A stretch of DNA of 41,272 nucleotides, taken from contig NZ_CABFMN010000115.1 of assembly GCF_901875635.1 (NCBI RefSeq), forward strand, positions 1-41,272. The letters are read 5' to 3'. Within the stretch, counting starts at the first letter, position 1. Every line of letters begins with the position of its first letter. The DNA comes from Xylophilus ampelinus. Lineage in GTDB: Bacteria; Pseudomonadota; Gammaproteobacteria; Burkholderiales; Burkholderiaceae_C. The notes below the pieces were generated by a model that worked only from the letters and a program-made list of their open reading frames with translations, did not search any database and was not told where the DNA came from. The position numbers and the translations under genes were made by a program. Below are positions 34,104-41,272 of this stretch, piece by piece.

Positions 34104-35240
34104 GTGACCCCGCCGCCCGGTCCCTCCCGCCACAAGACCACCGCCCTGCCGCTGGCGCTCGCCTACACGGCGCTGATCGTCTACGCCAGCCTGTATCCGT
34201 TCTCGGAATGGCGCGACCAGGGCATCGTGCCCTGGGCCTACCTGGCGGCGCCCTGGCCGAAGTACTGGACGGGCTTCGACTTCGGCGTGAACGTGGCGGG
34301 CTACATGCCGCTGGGCTTCCTGATCGCGCTGGTCGTCTTGCGCACCTGGCCCGGCGCGGGGGCGCTGCGCGCGGTGGCGCAAGCCACCGCCGCGGGCGCG
34401 GCCCTGGCCTTCGGCATGGAAACGCTGCAGAGCTACCTCCCGTCGCGCATCCCGTCGAACGTGGACCTCGGGCTGAACAGCCTCGGCACGCTGCTGGGCG
34501 CCGCACTGGCGGCCGCAGCGGAGCGGCTGGGCGTGGTCGCCCATTGGAGCCGCGCGCGGGCCAGCTGGTTCGTGGACGAGGCGCGGGGCGCGCTGGGCCT
34601 GCTCGCGCTCTGGCCGGTGGCGCTGCTCTTTCCGCCGGCCGTGCCTTTCGGCCTGGGGCAGGTCTTCGAGCGGCTGGAGACAGCGGTTGCCGAATGGCTG
34701 GCCGACACTCCCTTCCTGGACTGGCTGCCGGTGCGCCAATTCGAGCTGGAGCCGCTGGTGCCCGCGGTCGAACTGCTGTGCGTGATGCTCGGTGCGCTCG
34801 TGCCCTGCCTGCTGGCTTTCACGGTCGCGCGATCCGCCGGCCGACGGCTGGCCCTGCTGGTGCTGATGCTCGGACTGGGCCTGGCGGCGAGCGCGCTGTC
34901 GGCGGCGTTGAGCTACGGCCCCGAGCACGCCTGGGCCTGGTTCAGCCTGCCGGTGCGGGTGGGCACGCTGGCGGCGGTCATCGTGGCGGTGCTGCTCACG
35001 CCGCTGTCGCGCCGGCTGTGCATGGCCTTGCTGCTGCTCGCGCTGGTGCTGCACCTGAGCCTGCTCAACCAGGCGCCCGAAAGCGCGTACTTCGCGCAGA
35101 CGCTGGCCACCTGGGAGCAGGGGCGCTTCATCCGCTTCCACGGGCTGGCGCAATGGCTGGGCTGGCTGTGGCCCTTCGCCACCATCGCCTACGCCCTGGC
35201 GGCGCTGGCGCGGCGCCCGTTGCGCGAGGTGCGCTCCTAG
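34104..35240 (+). CDS. VanZ-like family membrane protein
   Basis: 378 residues from a GTG at 34104, five bases after the hemJ stop. An internal start is used because the frame overlaps hemJ upstream. About nine hydrophobic segments. The first part (YASLYPFSEWR, FGVNVAGYMPLGFLIALV and METLQSYLPSRIPSNVDLGL around residues 30-120) matches the VanZ-like domain, including the conserved N-x-x-G-Y-x-P-L-G and ETLQ motifs. The C-terminal half is an extra membrane domain I do not recognise. VanZ relatives are linked to teicoplanin resistance in Gram-positives, but the role in proteobacteria is unknown. Confidence 0.83.
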   Translation: MTPPPGPSRHKTTALPLALAYTALIVYASLYPFSEWRDQGIVPWAYLAAPWPKYWTGFDFGVNVAGYMPLGFLIALVVLRTWPGAGALRAVAQATAAGAALAFGMETLQSYLPSRIPSNVDLGLNSLGTLLGAALAAAAERLGVVAHWSRARASWFVDEARGALGLLALWPVALLFPPAVPFGLGQVFERLETAVAEWLADTPFLDWLPVRQFELEPLVPAVELLCVMLGALVPCLLAFTVARSAGRRLALLVLMLGLGLAASALSAALSYGPEHAWAWFSLPVRVGTLAAVIVAVLLTPLSRRLCMALLLLALVLHLSLLNQAPESAYFAQTLATWEQGRFIRFHGLAQWLGWLWPFATIAYALAALARRPLREVRS

Positions 35241-35250
35241 AATCCGGCGG

Positions 35251-35604
35251 ATGGCCAGTTCATCCCCCAGCGCGCCGGGCGGCTACTACGCCCGCCACAT
35301 CTTCTTCTGCCTGAACGAGCGCATCAACGGCGAGGATTCCTGCGCCCGGCACAATGCCCAGGCGGGCTTCGACCACTGCAAGTCGCGGGTCAAGAAAGAA
35401 GGGCTCGCGGGCCCGGGCCAGGTTCGGGTCAACAAGGCCGGCTGCCTGGACCGCTGCGCCGGCGGGCCGGTGGCGGTGGTGTATCCCGAGGCGGTCTGGT
35501 ACAGCTTCGTCGACACAGCCGACATCGACGAGATCGTCGAATCGCACCTGAAGAATGGCCAGGTGGTCGAGCGCCTGGTGCTGCCACCCGACGTCGGACG
35601 CTGA
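35251..35604 (+). CDS. thioredoxin-like [2Fe-2S] ferredoxin
   Basis: 117 residues, 10 bases after the VanZ-like stop. It opens YYARHIFFCLNERINGEDSC and has GCLDRC later; the cysteines at 20, 31, 65 and 69 match the thioredoxin-fold ferredoxin family (C-x10-to-14-C, then C-x3-C). A fifth cysteine, Cys43, is extra. Such small proteins (Shethna/NuoE-like) carry one [2Fe-2S] cluster; their partner is usually unknown. A membrane-anchoring role or a part in heme metabolism would be guesswork. Confidence 0.87.
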   Translation: MASSSPSAPGGYYARHIFFCLNERINGEDSCARHNAQAGFDHCKSRVKKEGLAGPGQVRVNKAGCLDRCAGGPVAVVYPEAVWYSFVDTADIDEIVESHLKNGQVVERLVLPPDVGR

Positions 35605-35618
35605 CGCAGCCGGAACTT

Positions 35619-35681
35619 TTCAAGCCTTTCGGGGCTCCAGCGCCCGTCGCTCCTGCGGGAGCAGCTATTGAATTCGTAGCA
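35619..35681 (-). repeat. R1 repeat, copy G
   Basis: On the minus strand it starts TGCTACGAATTCAATAGC and ends CGAAAGGCTTGAA, with GACGGGCGCTGG in the middle. It aligns without gaps to the other copies. It occupies nearly all of the space between the ferredoxin stop and the hydrolase ATG, ending 5 bases before that ATG and leaving no Shine-Dalgarno sequence. Confidence 0.87.
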
Positions 35682-35686
35682 GATCC

Positions 35687-36322
35687 ATGAACGCACAGAC
35701 CGAGAAGCTGCAGCTCGAAGGCCCCGCCGGCGCCATCGAGGCGGCGCGCGACCGGCCGGCCGAGGGCGTCGCGCCCGTGGGCACGGCGGTGATCGCCCAT
35801 CCCCATCCGCTCTTCGGCGGCACGATGGACAACAAGGTGGTACAGACGCTGGCGCGTGCCTTCGTCGCCACCGGCTGGACCGCCGTCCGCTTCAACTTCC
35901 GCGGCGTGGGTGGCTCCGCCGGCACGCACGACGAGGGACGCGGCGAGGCCGAGGACTACCTGCGCGTGGTCGAGCAGGCGGCCGGCAGCGGCCCGATCGC
36001 GGTGGCGGGCTTCTCCTTCGGCGCCTTCGTGGCCATCAACGCCCTGCAGGCGCTATGGCCGGCGCGCGAGGTGCGGCAGGTCGCCCTGGTCGGCTCGAGC
36101 GTGGCGCGCGTGGTGCCGCCGGCGCTGCCGGTCGAATCGCACCTGCGCGCGCTGGTCGTGCACGGCGAGGCCGACGACACCGTGGCCCTCTCGGCGGTGA
36201 TGGACTGGGCGCGGCCGCAGTCACTTCCTGTCACCGTGATCCCCGGGGGCGGCCATTTCTTTCACGGCCAATTGCCGCTGCTCAAGTCGCTCGTGACACG
36301 CCACCTGCTCGCCGGCCGGTAG
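35687..36322 (+). CDS. alpha/beta hydrolase
   Basis: 211 residues. The nucleophile elbow is GFSFGA (Ser110), an aspartate is at 163-164 (HGEADDTV) and His190 is in GGGHFFHG. The early IAHPHPLFGGTMDNKVVQTL and FNFRGVGGSAG segments mark the CocE/DUF-type small hydrolases common in Burkholderiales, of unknown substrate. The start follows R1 copy G by 5 bases without a visible ribosome-binding site, so translation may be weak or use another signal. Confidence 0.9.
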   Translation: MNAQTEKLQLEGPAGAIEAARDRPAEGVAPVGTAVIAHPHPLFGGTMDNKVVQTLARAFVATGWTAVRFNFRGVGGSAGTHDEGRGEAEDYLRVVEQAAGSGPIAVAGFSFGAFVAINALQALWPAREVRQVALVGSSVARVVPPALPVESHLRALVVHGEADDTVALSAVMDWARPQSLPVTVIPGGGHFFHGQLPLLKSLVTRHLLAGR

Positions 36323-36387
36323 AAGAACCACCCGGCGCGCTGCTGCCGCAGGCTCTTCCTCGTCTCATCCGTTTCCCTCGCATTCCC

Positions 36388-37557
36388 ATGTTCCGTTTCC
36401 CTGACGTGCTCCGCGCGTTCGTGGTCGCTGCGGCCGCCCTGGTTGCCTCCGTTGCCGGCGCGCAGGCGCCCGTGCCGCCCGAGGTGGCGGCGCGCAGCTA
36501 CCTGCTGCTGGACGTCACTTCCGGCCAGTTGCTGGCGCAGAAGGACGCCGATTCGCCCGTCGAGCCGGCCTCGCTGACCAAGCTCATGACCCAGTACCTG
36601 GTCTTCGACGCCCTGCGCGCCAAGAAGATCACGCTCACCCAGACCCTGCCGGTGAGCGAGCGCGCCTGGAAGATGCCCGGCTCGCGCATGTTCATCGACC
36701 CCAAGATGCAGGTGCCGGTCGACGACCTCATCAAGGGCATGGTCGTCCAGTCGGGCAACGACGCGACCATGGCCCTGGCCGAGGGCGTCGGCGGCACGGC
36801 CGAGCATTTCGTGCAGCTCATGAACGACCAGGCCAAGGCCCTGGGCATGAAGAACACGAGCTACAAGAACCCCGAGGGGCTCACCGCGCCGGGCCACACC
36901 ACCACCGCGCGCGACCTGGGCATCCTGGCAACGCGGCTGATGCGCGAGTTCCCGGAATACCTGCACTACTACGCGATCAAGAAATACCGCTACCCGGGCA
37001 CGCCGGCGTCCAACGACACCAACCGCAACCTGCTGCTGTTCCGCGACCCGACGGTCGACGGCCTGAAGACCGGCCACACCGACGCTGCCGGCTACTGCCT
37101 GATCTCCACCGCCAAGCGCGATTTCCCCAACCTGCCGGGCGGCCGCCGCCTGCTGTCCATCGTGCTGGGCGCCTCCAGCGACAACGCGCGCGCCAACGAA
37201 TCGCAGAAGCTGCTCAACTGGGGCTACACCGCCTTCGACGACGTGCGGCTGTTCGATGCCGGCCAGGCCGTGGCCACGCCGCAGGTCTGGAAGGGCAAGG
37301 CCAGCACCATCAAGCTCGGCCGGCCCGAGGCGATCGTCGTCTCGGTGCCTTCGGGCCAGGCGGCGAAGGTCAAGACGCAGGTGGCGCGCCCCGACCCGCT
37401 GGTGGCGCCCTTCGCCAGGAACCAGCCGCTGGGCAGCCTCAAGATCTCCCTGGACGACCAGCCGCTGACCGAGGTGCCGCTGGTGGCGCTCGAGCCGGTG
37501 GAGCAGGCCGGCATCCTGGGTCGTGCCTGGGACGCCGTGCGCCTCTGGATCAAGTAA
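36388..37557 (+). CDS. dacA: D-alanyl-D-alanine carboxypeptidase (penicillin-binding protein 5/6 type)
   Basis: 389 residues from the ATG at 36388. Signal peptide, with cleavage likely after GAQA near residue 27. The penicillin-binding motifs are SLTK (62-65, catalytic Ser62), SGN (122-124) and KTG (227-229). The C-terminal beta domain and a final amphipathic helix (VEQAGILGRAWDAVRLWIK) that anchors the protein to the inner membrane follow. It trims the terminal D-alanine from peptidoglycan stem peptides. The gap before it has no clear Shine-Dalgarno. R2 copy 4 and a hairpin follow the stop. The open frame extends upstream in another context but the signal peptide fixes the start. Confidence 0.95.
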   Translation: MFRFPDVLRAFVVAAAALVASVAGAQAPVPPEVAARSYLLLDVTSGQLLAQKDADSPVEPASLTKLMTQYLVFDALRAKKITLTQTLPVSERAWKMPGSRMFIDPKMQVPVDDLIKGMVVQSGNDATMALAEGVGGTAEHFVQLMNDQAKALGMKNTSYKNPEGLTAPGHTTTARDLGILATRLMREFPEYLHYYAIKKYRYPGTPASNDTNRNLLLFRDPTVDGLKTGHTDAAGYCLISTAKRDFPNLPGGRRLLSIVLGASSDNARANESQKLLNWGYTAFDDVRLFDAGQAVATPQVWKGKASTIKLGRPEAIVVSVPSGQAAKVKTQVARPDPLVAPFARNQPLGSLKISLDDQPLTEVPLVALEPVEQAGILGRAWDAVRLWIK

Positions 37558-37559
37558 GC

Positions 37560-37627
37560 GGCCCCACGGCCGGGCTGCGCCCAGCGGGCCCCGCGAGGGG
37601 GCAAGAAAACTTGGGGCGGCCCGGCGT
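37560..37627 (+). repeat. R2 repeat, copy 4 (after dacA)
   Basis: Directly after the dacA stop the plus strand reads GGCCCCACGGCCGGGCTGCG, CCAGCGGGCCCCGCGAGGGG, then CTTGGGGCGGCCCGGCG, the same order as copies 1 and 3. Like copy 1 it sits at a gene 3-prime end in the sense orientation. Confidence 0.6.
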
Positions 37628-37634
37628 TTTCTTG
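37602..37634 (+). terminator. hairpin after dacA (weak terminator candidate)
   Basis: CAAGAAAAC (37602-37610) pairs exactly with GTTTTCTTG (37626-37634) around a 15-base GC-rich loop taken from R2. There is no T-run after it, so it is only a possible terminator separating dacA from the ribosomal operon. Confidence 0.45.
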
Positions 37635-37684
37635 TGAGCGCCGCGCGCCGATGAGCCCGCCGGCGCCTCGAAAACCGCCTGGAT

Positions 37685-37713
37685 TTGCCAGCCACCGGCC
37701 GCCGGGCTAGAAT
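37685..37713 (+). promoter_or_regulatory. promoter of the str operon
   Basis: TTGCCA (37685-37690), 17 bases, TAGAAT (37708-37713). Both boxes are close to the sigma-70 consensus and the spacing is ideal. A start near 37720 gives a leader of about 100 bases before rpsL. It is the best-looking promoter in the window and the only one found upstream of the highly expressed ribosomal genes. Confidence 0.75.
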
Positions 37714-37818
37714 CGCGGGCTTTTCGGAAATTTCCAAAGGGTTTCACGTTTTCGTCATTTCCCGTGCTTCGCCTTCACGTCTTGGGTGGGCTGCGGGAGT
37801 TTTGGGACCAATTCATTC

Positions 37819-38196
37819 ATGCCAACGATCAATCAACTGGTGCGCCAGGGTCGCGAGGTCGAAACGACCAAGTCGAAGAGCCCTGCCATGCAGAACTCGC
37901 CGCAGCGCCGCGGCGTCTGCACCCGGGTCTACACCACGACCCCCAAGAAGCCGAACTCGGCGCTTCGTAAAGTCGCCAAGGTCCGCCTGACCAACGGCTT
38001 CGAAGTCATTTCCTACATCGGCGGTGAAGGCCACAACCTCCAGGAACACAGCGTCGTGCTGGTTCGCGGCGGTCGTGTGAAGGACCTTCCCGGCGTGCGC
38101 TACCACATCGTTCGCGGTTCGCTGGACCTGCAGGGCGTGAAGGATCGCAAGCAGTCGCGCTCCAAGTATGGCGCGAAGCGTCCGAAGAAGGCCTGA
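37819..38196 (+). CDS. rpsL: 30S ribosomal protein S12
   Basis: 125 residues from the ATG at 37819; the frame is open 11 codons further but [13 protein letters not shown] is the universal start. [12 protein letters not shown] (lysines 43 and 44) and [13 protein letters not shown] are present, the regions where streptomycin-resistance changes occur; both read as wild type. It is a decoding-centre protein. First gene of the str operon, followed by rpsG after 167 bases. Confidence 0.99.
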   Translation: MPTINQLVRQGREVETTKSKSPAMQNSPQRRGVCTRVYTTTPKKPNSALRKVAKVRLTNGFEVISYIGGEGHNLQEHSVVLVRGGRVKDLPGVRYHIVRGSLDLQGVKDRKQSRSKYGAKRPKKA

Positions 38197-38363
38197 TCGG
38201 CTTTCTCTCGTTCGATTCAATCGGTGTTCGGCTGCCCTGGCAGGCGGTGCGAACGAAGTGACCCGAAGCGCCATGTCGGCGTGGGTCGAGTAAGTGAGGG
38301 TCCTGATGGCTCTCGCGGTGTCGCCGGAAGGCGGTGCCAACTGAAGCAAAGAGGTTCAGAAAA

Positions 38364-38837
38364 ATGCCACGTCGTCGCGAAGTCCCCAAACGTGAAATCC
38401 TGCCGGACCCGAAGTTCGGCAATGTCGAGCTGTCCAAGTTCATGAACGTGATCATGGAAGGCGGCAAGAAGGCTGTTGCCGAGCGCATCATCTATGGCGC
38501 GCTCGACTTCATCGAGAAGAAGAACCCCGGCAAAGACCCGCTGGAAGCCTTCGTCATCGCCATCAACAACGTGAAGCCGATGGTCGAAGTGAAGTCGCGC
38601 CGCGTGGGCGGTGCGAACTACCAGGTGCCGGTGGAAGTGCGTCCCGTGCGCCGCCTGGCGCTGTCGATGCGCTGGATCAAGGAAGCCGCCCGCAAGCGCG
38701 GCGAGAAGTCGATGGCCCTGCGTCTGGCCAACGAACTGATGGAAGCCACGGAAGGCCGTGGCGGCGCGATGAAGAAGCGCGACGAAGTGCACCGCATGGC
38801 CGAAGCCAACAAGGCCTTCAGCCACTTCCGCTTCTAA
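38364..38837 (+). CDS. rpsG: 30S ribosomal protein S7
   Basis: 157 residues from ATG with GAGG upstream (38350-38353). It starts [20 protein letters not shown], the standard S7 opening, and contains [20 protein letters not shown]. It binds the 3-prime domain of 16S rRNA and starts head assembly. The 167-base gap to rpsL is long for this operon. In E. coli S7 represses its own operon by binding the rpsL-rpsG gap, and a similar site could lie here, though I cannot show it. Confidence 0.99.
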   Translation: MPRRREVPKREILPDPKFGNVELSKFMNVIMEGGKKAVAERIIYGALDFIEKKNPGKDPLEAFVIAINNVKPMVEVKSRRVGGANYQVPVEVRPVRRLALSMRWIKEAARKRGEKSMALRLANELMEATEGRGGAMKKRDEVHRMAEANKAFSHFRF

Positions 38838-38865
38838 GTCCCTCTCTTTCAATACATCAGGCTGG

Positions 38866-38897
38866 AAGCCCGACCCGCCGCGTGGTGGGCGGGCTTT
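38866..38897 (+). terminator. hairpin between rpsG and fusA (possible attenuator)
   Basis: AAGCCCG plus CCCGCC (from 38866) pairs with GGTGGG plus CGGGCTT, with one bulged base and a GCGT loop. Only a short TTTC follows. It is probably a partial terminator or an mRNA stability element within the str operon rather than a full stop. Confidence 0.5.
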
Positions 38898-38919
38898 CAT
38901 CCGTTAACGGAGTAATTCC

Positions 38920-41022
<2,103 letters not shown>

Positions 41023-41027
41023 GCGAT

Positions 41028-41090
41028 TTCAAGGGAAATCCGCCTGCAAGCGCCGTCCGGCGCGCGCAGGCTGCTATCAACTCGATAGCA
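41028..41090 (-). repeat. R1 repeat, copy H (between fusA and tuf)
   Basis: On the minus strand it starts TGCTATCGAGTTGATAGC and ends GATTTCCCTTGAA, with GCGCGCGCCGGACGGCGCTT in the middle. It aligns without gaps to the other copies. It begins 5 bases after the fusA stop, inside an essential, highly expressed operon, so it must be transcribed with it. Confidence 0.88.
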
Positions 41091-41094
41091 ATCC

Positions 41095-41155
41095 CGTCTG
41101 CGATCAGGTGCCCCTCGTTGCCCGTGGCGAGGGATCCAGCAACCCGATGCAGACG
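41095..41155 (+). promoter_or_regulatory. folded leader upstream of tuf
   Basis: CGTCTGC (41095-41101) pairs exactly with GCAGACG (41149-41155), enclosing CCCTCG / CGAGGG (41112-41117 with 41128-41133). A weak AACAC / GTGTT hairpin with five T residues follows (41163-41184). Together they form a structured 5-prime region in the fusA-tuf gap. It might set tuf level or be an RNA-processing site; the function is not shown. Confidence 0.5.
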
Positions 41156-41197
41156 TAAAACCAACACACGGGCGTGTTCTTTTTCAAGGATTGAGAA

Positions 41198-41272
41198 ATG
41201 GCAAAAGGCAAGTTCGAGCGCACCAAGCCGCACGTGAACGTGGGCACGATCGGTCACGTGGACCATGGCAAG
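41198..41272 (+). CDS. tuf: elongation factor Tu, N-terminal fragment
   Basis: The first 25 codons of EF-Tu; the gene continues past the window. The start MAKGKFERTKPHVNVGTIGH and the beginning of the P-loop (VDHGK) are unmistakable. AAGGA (41186-41190) lies 7 bases before ATG. It delivers aminoacyl-tRNA to the ribosome. It is the fourth gene of the str operon. Betaproteobacteria often have two tuf genes; this is the fusA-linked one. Confidence 0.98.
   Translation, partial: MAKGKFERTKPHVNVGTIGHVDHGK

Noticed and set aside
41095..41155. A possible tRNA, because of the 7-base closing stem.
   Set aside because: Only 61 bases; no D-arm, anticodon arm or T-arm can be formed in the right order and no CCA context is present.

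Overview
The window reads as a high-GC chromosomal segment of a betaproteobacterium, most likely Burkholderiales, family Comamonadaceae (Variovorax/Acidovorax-like; I cannot fix the genus). The grounds are the codon usage, the abundance of branched-chain-type ABC transporters, acyl-CoA enzymes and LysR regulators, the str operon rpsL-rpsG-fusA-tuf, and several copies of two short dispersed repeats of a kind I associate with that family. I see no rRNA, tRNA, insertion sequence, prophage or CRISPR array.

Layout. 1-3179: the tail of a FadB-type beta-oxidation protein, then a VOC protein and an aminoglycoside-phosphotransferase-like protein on the minus strand, divergent from a LysR regulator. 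3379-13439: one long plus-strand catabolic operon with two paralogous substrate-binding proteins, a fused LivH-LivM permease, LivG- and LivF-type ATPases, a paired small and large acyl-CoA dehydrogenase (pimeloyl-CoA-dehydrogenase type) and an acyl-CoA ligase. It looks like an uptake, CoA-activation and dehydrogenation unit for an organic acid. 13520-16292: a TSUP permease (minus), an ammonium transporter and a small unknown protein. 16312-21244: GNAT acetyltransferase, GMC oxidoreductase and methylmalonate-semialdehyde dehydrogenase on the minus strand, with a divergent LysR gene whose start sits on a 24-bp dyad. 21295-25117: a four-gene MCE/Mla-type lipid-transport operon (permease, ATPase, MlaD, lipoprotein). 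25229-29082: MarC, SDR, HCCA-isomerase-like, dienelactone hydrolase and amidohydrolase genes. 29092-31069: a LysR gene and two tandem small exported proteins. 31140-35604: CorA, HemB, an intergenic transcript candidate, HemJ, a VanZ-like protein and a [2Fe-2S] ferredoxin. 35687-37557: an alpha/beta hydrolase and a DacA-type carboxypeptidase. 37819-41272: rpsL, rpsG, fusA and the start of tuf.

The most unusual signal is a 63-bp two-hairpin repeat, called R1 here. Seven copies align to one another without gaps, and an eighth is partial. They lie between genes and also inside genes. One copy encodes most of a lipoprotein signal peptide, another in the opposite orientation encodes the hydrophobic core of a second signal peptide, one supplies the hemB stop codon, two flank the TSUP gene as an inverted pair, and one lies between fusA and tuf. 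A second repeat, R2, supplies the ribosome-binding site and the C-terminal tail of the Mla-type ATPase and follows two other stop codons. Other items worth checking are a candidate small RNA or attenuator with an anti-Shine-Dalgarno loop upstream of hemJ (33488-33628), a minus-strand terminator upstream of the TSUP gene, and a folded leader before tuf.

All functions are inferred from reading the sequence. No database search was run.
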